A stretch of 64,000 bases of DNA from an uncultured bacterium (GTDB taxonomy: Bacteria; Verrucomicrobiota; Lentisphaeria; Oligosphaerales; Oligosphaeraceae). The notes beneath the pieces were generated by a model that was not told the origin of the DNA, did not search any database, and saw only the letters and a list, made by a program, of their open reading frames with translations. Numbering within the stretch: position 1 is the first letter of the stretch; each line of letters opens with the position of its first letter. The stretch lies in contig CACYQT010000004.1 in the NCBI GenBank assembly GCA_902776645.1, forward strand, positions 140,972 through 204,971, written 5' to 3'. The position numbers were made by a program, and so were the translations under genes. Positions 15,948-23,933 of the stretch are shown piece after piece.

Positions 15948-17201
15948 ATGCCTGATATACCTAATACCATAGAAACAAAGCCGTTGCAAGACACAACGGA
16001 ATCCACGGCGCAACCCGCGCCGCCAATAGAGACACAGGAAACACCGCCCGCTGACACGACGCCTGTCCTCCGTTCCGCACCCTCCGTGGAAAGCGAAAGC
16101 ATCCAAGGCGCCATCTCCACGTTGGCGACCAACGCCACGGAAGTCAGCAACTGGTTCGAAACCCACAAGCCGCAGCTTGTCGCCGGCGGCATCAGCACCA
16201 TCGTCACGGTTCTTTTTTCCATCGCCATCCTGCTGAGCCTGAGGCACATCATCAGCAGAGGCGCCTCGAAGCTCTCCACGGGTCTTGGCAAATTCATCCA
16301 CCGCCTGTCCATCCACATATCGTTGCTCTTCCTGCTCACGGGACTATCATACAGCAATAGCCTCATCGAATTCCCCAAACAGATCGACCATATCATCAAC
16401 CGACTTTTCTTCGCCCTGTTCATCGTCGTCTTCCTTGCGGGAATTCTCACCATCATCAACGCCATCGACAATACGTGGACGCAGCATTTCCAACGAAAGA
16501 ACAAAGAGTCCTACGCCACCAGCAAGTTGATGCTGGATTTGATCCGCCGCATCGTCAAGACCGTCGTCTGGTTCATCGCCATTTTGTTCATCCTCCAGAA
16601 TCTCTTCCACGTGGAAATCACGCCGCTGCTCACTGGTGCAGGTGTCGTCGGCGTCGCCATCGCCTTCGCCGCCCAGAACACGATCGCCAATCTCTTCGGC
16701 GCGTTCTCCATCCTTGGAAGCCAATTATTTAAGGTAGGCGACTGGGTCAAAATCGGCGATGCGGAAGGCACCGTCGAGCAGATCGGCCTGCGCAGCATCC
16801 GCCTCCGCGCCTTCGAAGGACGCCTCATCGACATCCCCAACCGCGTCATCGCGGACACGCAGCTGGACAATTTCAGCAACCGCGACTTCTACCGCGAATG
16901 CTTCACCTTCGGGCTCGTCTACCAGACCACGCCGAAGCAAATGGAGAAGGCCATCAAAATCATCAACGAAATCTGCGCGGACATGTCCGGCATCATGGTT
17001 CCAGGCAAGCCGCCCCGCTTCGCCTTCGTCGAATGCTCAGAATACTCCCTGAAAATCCAAGGCTACATCTGGTTCAAAACGACGAACTTCTTCACCCTTC
17101 AGGACTACAAGAACCACATCAACATGGCTGTCCTGAAACGTTTCAACGAAGAGGGCCTCTCCTTCGCCTATCCGACCTCCACCGTCTTCATGGCGAAATG
17201 A
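15948..17201 (+). CDS. MscS-family mechanosensitive ion channel
   Basis: 417 residues. An N-terminal tail of about 60 residues rich in Pro, Thr and Glu is followed by a predicted helical segment, four or so transmembrane helices, and the pore helix ITPLLTGAGVVGVAIAFAAQ (about 222-241). The beta domain follows (LGSQLFKVGDWVKIGDAEGT, VEQIGLRSIRLRAFEG, IPNRVIAD), and then the alpha/beta C-terminal domain. MscS channels open on membrane stretch and release solutes during hypo-osmotic shock. No clear Shine-Dalgarno site precedes the ATG, and the leader contains the pyrimidine-rich repeat. The gene is bracketed by two direct copies of that repeat. Confidence 0.9.
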   Translation: MPDIPNTIETKPLQDTTESTAQPAPPIETQETPPADTTPVLRSAPSVESESIQGAISTLATNATEVSNWFETHKPQLVAGGISTIVTVLFSIAILLSLRHIISRGASKLSTGLGKFIHRLSIHISLLFLLTGLSYSNSLIEFPKQIDHIINRLFFALFIVVFLAGILTIINAIDNTWTQHFQRKNKESYATSKLMLDLIRRIVKTVVWFIAILFILQNLFHVEITPLLTGAGVVGVAIAFAAQNTIANLFGAFSILGSQLFKVGDWVKIGDAEGTVEQIGLRSIRLRAFEGRLIDIPNRVIADTQLDNFSNRDFYRECFTFGLVYQTTPKQMEKAIKIINEICADMSGIMVPGKPPRFAFVECSEYSLKIQGYIWFKTTNFFTLQDYKNHINMAVLKRFNEEGLSFAYPTSTVFMAK

Positions 17202-17210
17202 TTCCGCAAA

Positions 17211-17249
17211 CTCTGTCCCTTCTGTCGTTTTCGTCCCTTTTGTCACTTA
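17211..17249. repeat. Pyrimidine-rich direct repeat, downstream copy flanking mscS
   Basis: CTCTGTCCCTTCTGTCGTTT followed by TCGTCCCTTTTGTCACTT, same orientation and unit type as 15911-15939. It begins about 10 bp after the MscS stop codon. Confidence 0.7.
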
Positions 17250-17318
17250 TCCATAGGTTTTCACGGAAATCAATGCCCTGCGAAGGTGCATTTTTCCAAT
17301 ATGGCATTAAATTGTCAT

Positions 17319-17349
17319 GAATGGCCTTTTGACGGGCCATTTGTTTTGT
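17319..17349 (+). terminator. Probable weak terminator
   Basis: AATGGCC / GGCCATT stem with an 8-nt loop followed by TGTTTTGTTTT. It lies between the MscS gene and the symporter. Confidence 0.55.
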
Positions 17350-17394
17350 TTTCAGCACATTAACCATAACAACCAAAAACAGGAGCGTTTCAGA

Positions 17395-19608
17395 ATGTCG
17401 TTTTTAGACTGGTCGATCGTCGCCATTCCATTGATTGCCATCGTCGTCATCGGCGTTGTCGCACAGCATTACACGAACAACGTGGCGGGCTTCCTCGCCG
17501 CCGGCCGAAAGGCGGGACGATATCTGCTGACCGTCGCAGACGGCACGGCCGGCATGGGTCTGATCACCGTCGTCGCCCAGTTCGAATCGAAATACCGTTC
17601 CGGCTACGCCATCGAATTCTGGGGCAACCTCACATTCGCCCTTACATTGCTGATGACGTTGACAGGCTTCGTCATCTACCGCTATCGTGAGACACGCGTG
17701 CTCACAATGGCCGAATTCTATGAAAAACGCTACAACCGCTCCTTCCGTATCTTCGCGGGCAGCACGGCCTTCATCTCCGGCCTCATCAACTACGCCCTCT
17801 TCCCCGCCGTCGCCGGCCGTTTCGTCATCTACTACTGCCATCTGCCGCAAATCGTCACCATCTGCGGAATCCACTTCAAGACCTTCGGCCTGCTGATGGC
17901 CATCTTCCTCGGCATCGCCCTCTTCATCGTGCTCGCCGGCGGACAGATCACAACCATGGTAACCGACTGCTGCCAAGGTATTTTCGCCTATTTTGGCTAT
18001 ACGGCGATCGTCGTCGCGCTGCTCTGCATCTTCAGTGTGGCGGATGTCCGCGACGCCGTTCTGAGCCGCCCAGAAGGCGAGAGCTTCTTCAACCCCTTCA
18101 ATGTCGATAAACTGACACAATTCAACTTGTTGTACATCATCATCGGCATGATCGGCGCCATCTACAACCGCAACGCGTGGCTCGGCAACCAGGCCTACTA
18201 CTGCTCCGCCGCCAACCCGCACGAACAGAAGATGGCCGGCGTTCTCGGCCAGTGGCGTGCAGGATTCATGGGCATCGCCCTCATGCTGATGGTCATCGGC
18301 GCCTATACCTATATGAATTCATCCCACTACGCCTCCAAGGCGGCCGCCGTCCACCAGGAAATCCATGAAATGGTGCAGGAGGAGTTCCCCCTGCCCGAAG
18401 GCGTGACGGAAAGCGACATCAAGGCCCTTGCCGAAGACAAGACAGCGGAAAACAATCCCGCGACACAGCAGTTGAAGAAGACCCTCACCACGCGTGAAAC
18501 CATTGGCAACCAGATGCTTGTGCCCGTCGCCCTGCGCCACATCCTGCCCATCGGCGTCACCGGAACGTTCATGGCCCTCATGATCTTCCTCATGGTCTCC
18601 ACGGACACGACCTACCTCCACAGCTGGGGCACGATTCTCATCCAGGACGTCGTCCTGCCGATCTACCACAAGCCCATCTCCCAAACGATGCAGCTCCGCC
18701 TGCTTCGCCTCGCCATCTCCTTCGTCGCCATCTTCGCATGGTGGTTCAGCTACTATTTCAGCCAGAGCGACTACATTCTCCAGTTCTTCGCCCTCACGGG
18801 AACCATCTATCTCGGCGGCGCGGGCGCCTGCATGCTCGGCGGCCTCTATACGCGCAAAGGAACGACGGCCGGTGCCTTCACGGCCATGATCGTCGGCCTC
18901 TTCTTCGCCATCTTGGGCTTCGGCATCAACCAGAAATGGGTCGACGTCCACAACTGGCTCGCCGCGAACTTCCCGAACTTCCTTGAAAACTTCCGCCTCT
19001 CCCTCGCCTATCTCGGCGACAAGCTCACCATCGTCAACTGGGAAGTCGCGCCTGAGAAATTTGCCCGCAAGTTCCCCATCACGGGACAGGAAATCTACCT
19101 CCTCGGCATGGTCTCCGCCATCGTCGGCTACGTCGTCGTCTCCTGGCTGACCTGCAAGAAGCCCTACAATCTCGACAAACTCCTCCACCGCGGCGAATAC
19201 AACCTTGAGCACTTCGTGGACAAGGAAGCCGACAAGAGCGTCATCGAATCCGCCAAAGAGAAGAAATTCAACTGGAAGAGCCTCCTCGGCATCACGCCGG
19301 AATATTCCAAAGGCGACCGTATTTTGGCATGGAGTGTCGTCATCTGGTCGTTCTACAACTTCTTCTTCTTCCTGGTGGAAGCCATCTGGAACCTCAAGCC
19401 GGCATGGCGCTGGACGGAAGCCACGTGGACCAACATCTGGATCTTCTACTCGCTGCCGCTCAGCCTGCTCGTCGGCATCGTCACGACCGTCTGGTTCACA
19501 TGGGGCAGCTCCCGCGACCTCTACCGCCTGCTGAAGTCCCTCAAGGAGGCTCAGAACACCACCGACAACGAAGACGGACAGGTCAAGGATGACGAAAAAG
19601 CCAACTGA
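17395..19608 (+). CDS. Sodium:solute symporter family protein
   Basis: About 737 residues, an inner-membrane SSS-type transporter with 13 or more hydrophobic helices. The start LDWSIVAIPLIAIVVIGVVA, the segment GFLAAGRKAGRYLLTVADGT and LTMAEFYEKRYNRSFRIFAG match the SSS core, where Na+ is coupled to uptake of sugars, sialic acid, amino acids or similar solutes. An extra-membrane stretch near 325-370 rich in charged residues, and a long C-terminal extension with two further helices, make it longer than the 500-600 residue norm. AGGAG at 17381-17385 selects the ATG at 17395; the upstream in-frame start at 17317 overlaps a terminator. The substrate is not determinable. A strong terminator follows. 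Confidence 0.88.
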   Translation: MSFLDWSIVAIPLIAIVVIGVVAQHYTNNVAGFLAAGRKAGRYLLTVADGTAGMGLITVVAQFESKYRSGYAIEFWGNLTFALTLLMTLTGFVIYRYRETRVLTMAEFYEKRYNRSFRIFAGSTAFISGLINYALFPAVAGRFVIYYCHLPQIVTICGIHFKTFGLLMAIFLGIALFIVLAGGQITTMVTDCCQGIFAYFGYTAIVVALLCIFSVADVRDAVLSRPEGESFFNPFNVDKLTQFNLLYIIIGMIGAIYNRNAWLGNQAYYCSAANPHEQKMAGVLGQWRAGFMGIALMLMVIGAYTYMNSSHYASKAAAVHQEIHEMVQEEFPLPEGVTESDIKALAEDKTAENNPATQQLKKTLTTRETIGNQMLVPVALRHILPIGVTGTFMALMIFLMVSTDTTYLHSWGTILIQDVVLPIYHKPISQTMQLRLLRLAISFVAIFAWWFSYYFSQSDYILQFFALTGTIYLGGAGACMLGGLYTRKGTTAGAFTAMIVGLFFAILGFGINQKWVDVHNWLAANFPNFLENFRLSLAYLGDKLTIVNWEVAPEKFARKFPITGQEIYLLGMVSAIVGYVVVSWLTCKKPYNLDKLLHRGEYNLEHFVDKEADKSVIESAKEKKFNWKSLLGITPEYSKGDRILAWSVVIWSFYNFFFFLVEAIWNLKPAWRWTEATWTNIWIFYSLPLSLLVGIVTTVWFTWGSSRDLYRLLKSLKEAQNTTDNEDGQVKDDEKAN

Positions 19609-19634
19609 CGACTGATCCAGCCAATCTATCGCTA

Positions 19635-19677
19635 AATCGGCGGGCGCTTTCATTTCGAAAGCGCCCGCCGATTTTTT
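19635..19677 (+). terminator. Rho-independent terminator
   Basis: A very long perfect stem, AATCGGCGGGCGCTTTC paired with GAAAGCGCCCGCCGATT, with a short loop is followed by a T-run. It lies 26 bp after the symporter stop codon. A shorter T-run on the other strand is absent, so it is mainly unidirectional. Confidence 0.92.
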
Positions 19678-19712
19678 GTATGCACCCGCCCACGAACTGA
19701 CAGCAGGATATT

Positions 19713-19810
19713 TTCTAGTCTTCTAGTCTTCTAGCCTCCTAGCCTCCTAGCCTCCTAGCCTCCTAGCCTCCTAGCCTCCTAGCCTCCTAGCCTCCTAGCC
19801 TCCTAGCCTT
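19713..19810. repeat. CTAG octamer tandem array, copy 2 (12 units)
   Basis: Twelve CTAG sites recur at exact 8-bp spacing from 19715 to 19803. The first three units are TCTAGTCT/TCTAGCCT-like; the rest are perfect AGCCTCCT repeats. It lies between the symporter terminator and the accessory patch. The 19609-20296 gap also holds the TTTACT sites and the transposase tail. Confidence 0.9.
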
Positions 19811-19872
19811 CCATTGAATATAGCTTGTCAACAATGCGTTTTCAATGAATCCACATTGCTCATATGGCCATT

Positions 19873-19946
19873 ATCTTTACTTTTTAAGAAAAACTGATGA
19901 CAAAATCTTTACTTTTTCATGCATGAATGATATAATAAGTAAAGAT
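19873..19946. promoter_or_regulatory. ATCTTTACT sites: two direct, one inverted
   Basis: ATCTTTACTTTTT occurs at 19873-19885 and again at 19906-19918, 33 bp apart, and the inverse AAGTAAAGAT at 19937-19946. TATAAT at 19931-19936 directly abuts the inverted copy. This could be an operator or promoter for the DUF262 gene, or a relic of an insertion-sequence end. Confidence 0.45.
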
Positions 19947-19979
19947 ACCAGTGAGGTTACCGCATGATTTCCTACAGTC

Positions 19980-20168
19980 ATCGTTTCGTTGACCGAAAAG
20001 GAGCTGACCGACAAATACTCCTTCGAGGACGTCATGGCTTTACTGAGGCATGTCTTGGCAAACCGCACCGACGGCAAGTGGAGGCTGATGAAGATCTCAA
20101 GGCACATAGTGAAGCTCTGCAATGAGCTCGGGATCGAGCTGGAAGAGCCGGGCTTATGGTCTCCCTAA
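19980..20168 (+). pseudogene. C-terminal remnant of an insertion-sequence transposase
   Basis: The reading frame from 19980 to the TAA at 20166 encodes about 62 residues, including SFEDVMALLRHVLANRTDGK, then WRLMKISRHIVKLCNELGIE and LEEPGLWSP before the stop. The amphipathic, Lys/Arg-rich end looks like the C-terminus of an IS4/IS1634-type DDE transposase; I identify it by style only. No start codon or catalytic core lies upstream, because a stop codon occurs in frame at 19965. It is therefore a truncated relic beside the acquired DUF262 gene. Confidence 0.5.
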
Positions 20169-20296
20169 AATGAATGATTCAGCTTTATTTAAGGGATTTG
20201 GAGATTCCTTAATTTAGAGCCTCATTGAACCATTTTCTAATTTATTTTTTTATTGGACAGCAGTGTTATAAAAATAAATATTAACAGGAGTCATAT

Positions 20297-22393
20297 ATGG
20301 ATGCAAATAAACTTTGGATGCTACGAGATTTTATTGGTACAAACAAAGTTCTTTTTCGTATTCCTGTGTACCAGAGGAACTATGATTGGTCAGAATCCAA
20401 CTGTAATCGTCTTTTAGATGATATTTATACCATTATGGAATGTGGAGAAAAACACTTTCTTGGTACAATTGTATTTATGGCTGCAAAAAGTGGTGGTTTT
20501 ACTTTACAGGAATATGTCATCATTGATGGACAGCAAAGATTAACAACACTTATGCTAATTCTCAAAGCTTTGTCCATTGTTGCGAAGGAACATGAAGATG
20601 ATTGTTATCATGAAATTGAAGAATCTTATCTACATAACAAATATTGTGACGAAGAATACAAGGTAAAACTCAAACCAATAAAAACTGATAATAATCAATT
20701 TCTTCTCCTTCTGAAAGGGAAAATAGATGAAATGGATGAAGACACCCATATCTTTCAGAATTTTATTCTCTGTAAAGAACGTATTGAAAAATGGGTTGAA
20801 AAGGGGAAAAAAACTTCTGATATATTGGATGCATTAACAAAATTGGAAATTGTAGAAATAATATTAACCAAAGGTGAAGATGATCCACAGGTTATCTTTG
20901 AAAGTATTAATTCTACTGGATTAGAACTTTCTAATGCTGATTTGATTCGCAATTATCTTCTAATGAATTCAGATGATCAAGAAAAACTATATGAAGATTA
21001 CTGGCTACCAATTGAAAAAAAGCTACGAAACAGAATGGATTATTCCAATTTGGAAGATTTTTTTACACAATATATTGTCTATAAAACTAGTAAACCTGTT
21101 AGTAATCGACAAATCTACAATCGTTTCGTTCAATTATTTAAAGATAATGGCTATTCTCATGAAAGTAGTTTGAAAGAATTACTATACTATGCCGGAATGT
21201 ATAGTGCTTTTGTTAATAAAAATACAATATATTCACAAAGGATAAAAGATATTCTTTATCGTTTACATATTCTTAATCAAACGACTTGTTATCCATTCTT
21301 ATTTCATATATTTGATGACTTCAATAATCATATTATTGATGAAAATATTTTAGAAAAAACATTACAATTTATTTTAGCATATCTCCTACGCAGAATGGTT
21401 TGCGGTGTTCCATCTAATTCCCTACGTGGTTTGTTTACATATCTTTACAATCGTATTTTTAAAGTTACAACAAACAAACAAAAATATTATGAATCACTAA
21501 ATAAATTTTTGTTTACTATATCCTCCAAAGATGTTGTTCCAACTTCTTCTGATTTTCATCGTTTTCTCACAACAGCGAATATTTATAGTAATCCTGCCTT
21601 ATGCCGTTTTCTTCTTCTAGATATCGAAAACGGAGACGGAAATGAAAAACTTCAAGCTGAAAACCTAACCATTGAACATATTATGCCCCAAACATTAAAT
21701 GCCGATTGGAATTATATCTCACCCGAAGAACATGGAATGTATCTTCATACACTTGGAAATCTTTCTGTTACCGGTTATAATTCTGAATTATCCAATAAAA
21801 GTTTTAAGGAAAAACAAGAAATAATCCGTGATAATTCAAAGGCTATTGTTCTCAATAGTGATATTCTTGACAAGGATACTTGGCAAATAACTGACATTCA
21901 GGAACGTGGTACTCGATTAGCAAATATTATTACAAATCGCTACCAAATTGATTGTATTAAAGATGATGCTATTGAATTTGAATATATTGAAACCATAACA
22001 TTAAATGACTATGATTCTATCACAGGAAAGAAACTAGTTTCCTTTAGACTTTTTGATGTATCATATCGACAAAATAAATACGCATTAATGCTTTTAGATG
22101 TAGTTAAACTTCTTGATAAAAGAGTGCCAGAAAAACTAAAAAGACTTGCAGAGAATAACTTCTCCTTCAACACAACAAAGAAAAAATATACACATATAAA
22201 TACCAATGGTGTTGGTATGCGATCACCATGGAAGGTAACAGAAGGAGTCTATTTAGAAACTAATTTGTCAGCTTGGTCTTGTATTCGTTTTATCGATAGC
22301 CTATTAGCTGAATATGGTATTGATAAAAAACAATTCATGATTAATGTTGTTGCAGAAGAATCAAGCGAGATTACAGAAGATGAAAACGAATAA
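20297..22393 (+). CDS. DUF262 plus HNH (DUF1524-like) protein, GmrSD-type restriction/defence candidate
   Basis: 698 residues. The N-terminal DUF262 domain has IPVYQRNYDWSESN (about 24-37) and IIDGQQRLTTLML (about 75), the ParB-like DGQQR nucleotide-binding motif. A DUF1524-like HNH nuclease follows with IEHIMPQTL (about 457) and LGNLSVTGYNSELSNKSF (about 491). A C-terminal module of about 120 residues (SFRLFDVSYRQNKYALMLLD, GVYLETNLSAWSCIRFI) resembles add-on domains of other restriction-type proteins. GmrSD and related DUF262 enzymes cut modified phage DNA using NTP. The gene is strikingly AT-rich compared with its neighbours and stands alone beside a transposase relic, so recent acquisition is likely. 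AGGAG 6 nt upstream fixes the ATG. Confidence 0.85.
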   Translation: MDANKLWMLRDFIGTNKVLFRIPVYQRNYDWSESNCNRLLDDIYTIMECGEKHFLGTIVFMAAKSGGFTLQEYVIIDGQQRLTTLMLILKALSIVAKEHEDDCYHEIEESYLHNKYCDEEYKVKLKPIKTDNNQFLLLLKGKIDEMDEDTHIFQNFILCKERIEKWVEKGKKTSDILDALTKLEIVEIILTKGEDDPQVIFESINSTGLELSNADLIRNYLLMNSDDQEKLYEDYWLPIEKKLRNRMDYSNLEDFFTQYIVYKTSKPVSNRQIYNRFVQLFKDNGYSHESSLKELLYYAGMYSAFVNKNTIYSQRIKDILYRLHILNQTTCYPFLFHIFDDFNNHIIDENILEKTLQFILAYLLRRMVCGVPSNSLRGLFTYLYNRIFKVTTNKQKYYESLNKFLFTISSKDVVPTSSDFHRFLTTANIYSNPALCRFLLLDIENGDGNEKLQAENLTIEHIMPQTLNADWNYISPEEHGMYLHTLGNLSVTGYNSELSNKSFKEKQEIIRDNSKAIVLNSDILDKDTWQITDIQERGTRLANIITNRYQIDCIKDDAIEFEYIETITLNDYDSITGKKLVSFRLFDVSYRQNKYALMLLDVVKLLDKRVPEKLKRLAENNFSFNTTKKKYTHINTNGVGMRSPWKVTEGVYLETNLSAWSCIRFIDSLLAEYGIDKKQFMINVVAEESSEITEDENE

Positions 22394-22401
22394 TCCTTGA
22401 T

Positions 22402-22435
22402 GCAGTATTGACTTATTAGCAGTATTGACTTATTA
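22402..22435. repeat. 17-bp tandem direct repeat
   Basis: GCAGTATTGACTTATTA occurs twice without a gap (22402-22418 and 22419-22435), immediately after the DUF262 stop codon and just before the small ORF at 22441. It contains two TTGACT -35-like hexamers. Confidence 0.85.
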
Positions 22436-22440
22436 AACTA

Positions 22441-22596
22441 ATGAACACGCTTCCCCCCACAAAACGTGCCGAATACGAAGCTTTGCTCAAAGTTCCCGCT
22501 GGCGTCAGCGCCTCTTTGACCCAATTCACCACCTCCCCCGAAACTCTCGAATGGCATCGCGCCAAGCTCGCGAAAGCCATCGCGGAGTTGCAATGA
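22441..22596 (+). CDS. Small hypothetical ORF (51 residues)
   Basis: Reading frame ATG 22441 to TGA 22596 encodes 51 residues beginning MNTLPPTKRAEYEALLKVPA and ending with LAKAIAELQ. It returns to host-like GC-rich codon use after the AT-rich DUF262 gene, which argues for a genuine or recently genuine coding segment. No Shine-Dalgarno site is visible. The amphipathic helical C-terminus may mean it is the tail of a longer protein broken by the insertion upstream. No family recognised. Confidence 0.4.
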   Translation: MNTLPPTKRAEYEALLKVPAGVSASLTQFTTSPETLEWHRAKLAKAIAELQ

Positions 22597-22635
22597 CACA
22601 CTTCCCCAATCATATATCAGAGAAATTACTACCCA

Positions 22636-22737
22636 TTCAAACTGTCAAAGAATGATATAAAAATCAATTCTCTGACAGTTTGAAATCAAAACTGAACTGT
22701 CAAAGAATGATGAAAAACTCAATTCTTTGACAGTTCA
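22636..22737. repeat. Two tandem hairpin repeats (40-bp unit, 55-bp period)
   Basis: Units at 22641-22680 and 22696-22735 both start ACTGTCAAAGAATGAT and end with AATTCTYTGACAGTT, so each forms a hairpin with a stem of about 15 bp and a short A-rich loop. The two stems are nearly identical in sequence, so a unit-1 to unit-2 long hairpin is also possible. No T-run follows on either strand. They sit just beyond the 3' end of the small minus-strand ORF at 22747. Confidence 0.85.
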
Positions 22738-22746
22738 ATAGCTGTT

Positions 22747-23025
22747 TTATTTGAATAATTCCTCAACAGGAGTCGCGAAATCAAAGGAACCATCTGCCTG
22801 TACTTTTGGCGCCAAATGACCATCATAAACTAGAACCGCCCCACAGACATACCGCGCGGCACGGAAAGCTGTTCCACTTTCTAAATCTGTGAAAACTTTT
22901 CTTTTCCAATCAAGCGCATTATAATATAAAATCAATGCCCAAGCACCGTATGACTTCCGACAAAGGGCTTGAAGACAGACTGAAGGAATACGAAACAACG
23001 CGTTTCGCTCAAAGGAATCAATCAT
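22747..23025 (-). CDS. Small hypothetical protein (92 residues), doubtful
   Basis: An open frame from ATG 23025 to the stop at 22747 encodes MIDSFERNALFRIPSVCLQA, then KSYGAWALILYYNALDWKRK and a C-terminus ending ATPVEELFK. The middle reads like a helical domain with the cadence of replication-initiator or helix-turn-helix N-termini, but I cannot assign it. The start codon overlaps the divergent GDPD-fold gene's ATG in the palindrome TCATGA, and no good Shine-Dalgarno site is present. It may be the remnant of a mobile-element gene. An extended TTG start at 23067 is less likely because it lies inside the neighbour. Confidence 0.3.
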   Translation of the reverse strand: MIDSFERNALFRIPSVCLQALCRKSYGAWALILYYNALDWKRKVFTDLESGTAFRAARYVCGAVLVYDGHLAPKVQADGSFDFATPVEELFK

Positions 23026-23881
23026 GAACGAATCCCAAACAATCTCTTCGGCAGACAAAGCTTTCAAATTCTATTTTGACAACCCGTTTGAACGCAAAAT
23101 CATGAACATCGAATACTCCGTGCTCAGAAACTACCATGGGCAGGGTGTTCTGCCGGGCAATACGGAAATGCATTTCCGCAAAGGTCTCGAAGAGGGTTTC
23201 GACGGTTTCAAGGCTGACATGCGGCTCAGCAGCGACGGCGTCATCATCCTTTGCCACGACGCAGGCTACACGTTCACACAAGACGGTAGAATCGCCACCT
23301 TCAACCAAGACAAATTCACGCCCATCCATGACATGCCTTTCAACAAGATCCGCGAATTGGAATTCGAGCATCCCTTTGAAGGCCAATATCTTCATCCATG
23401 CACGCTCGACACCATGCTTGCCCTTTGTGAAAAGCACGATGTTGTCGCTTATCTAACTCTCCGCGCCGAACCATGGCGTACGGAAGTCGCCCAGAAGATG
23501 GTCGAGCTTATCCGCGCCCATAAGATGGAGCATCGAACCATCATCAACCTCTACACGGGCGTCAAAGAGGCGGTTGACTGCGTTTCGTCGCTCCTGCCCG
23601 GCCTAGTCTATTGCAATACAAAATATCCTGACGTCCAATTGACGACGGAACTCATCGACTCATCCGCCACCGACGGCTATAAAATCATCTGCCTCAATAA
23701 CCACCAGCTTGAAACCGTCACGCTTGAAAAGCACCAATATGCCGCCTCGAAAGGCATCCGCATCTGGACATGGGGCGTCTCCAAGGCGGCGGAATGCGCC
23801 GCCCACATCGCACAGGGCATCACCGGCTTCCAAATGTGCTCCCGCGACGTGACCAACTCCGTGATTGCAGAAATGGTGTAA
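23024..23881 (+). CDS. GDPD-fold protein with altered active-site residues
   Basis: 285 residues with the glycerophosphodiester phosphodiesterase TIM-barrel layout: NYHGQGVLPGNT (37-48), EEGFDGFKADMRLSSDGVII (57-76) and LCHDAGY (76-82), with a C-terminal IRIWTWGVSKAAECAAHIAQ. Active enzymes have HR, ENT and ExD with metal-binding glutamates. Here the Arg after the first His is Gly, Glu of ENT is Gly, and Glu of ExD is Lys63. His38, Asp65 and His78-Asp79 remain. Standard metal-dependent phosphodiester hydrolysis is therefore doubtful; a different reaction or a binding role is possible. AAAGGA about 8 nt upstream supports the start. No signal peptide, so cytoplasmic. Confidence 0.8.
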   Translation: MNESQTISSADKAFKFYFDNPFERKIMNIEYSVLRNYHGQGVLPGNTEMHFRKGLEEGFDGFKADMRLSSDGVIILCHDAGYTFTQDGRIATFNQDKFTPIHDMPFNKIRELEFEHPFEGQYLHPCTLDTMLALCEKHDVVAYLTLRAEPWRTEVAQKMVELIRAHKMEHRTIINLYTGVKEAVDCVSSLLPGLVYCNTKYPDVQLTTELIDSSATDGYKIICLNNHQLETVTLEKHQYAASKGIRIWTWGVSKAAECAAHIAQGITGFQMCSRDVTNSVIAEMV

Positions 23882-23907
23882 CAGCGGCGTCCCCCCGTCG
23901 TGCAAGT
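23882..23907. repeat. Possible GRGAC hairpin relic, reverse orientation
   Basis: On the minus strand this reads ACGGGGGGACGCCGCTGTTA, resembling the GGGAC-centred hairpins elsewhere in the window but with imperfect arms. It begins right after the stop codon of the GDPD-fold gene. Confidence 0.35.
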
Positions 23908-23933
23908 GTGGCGACAGTGCAAACTCTTTCCGT

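Noticed and set aside
18319..19653. 444-codon open frame on the minus strand
   Set aside because: It is antisense to the symporter and its terminator. The product is Glu/Asp/Val-rich with no motif.
22636..22737. Type III toxin-antitoxin RNA repeats
   Set aside because: Only two units, and no ToxN-sized gene follows on the same strand.
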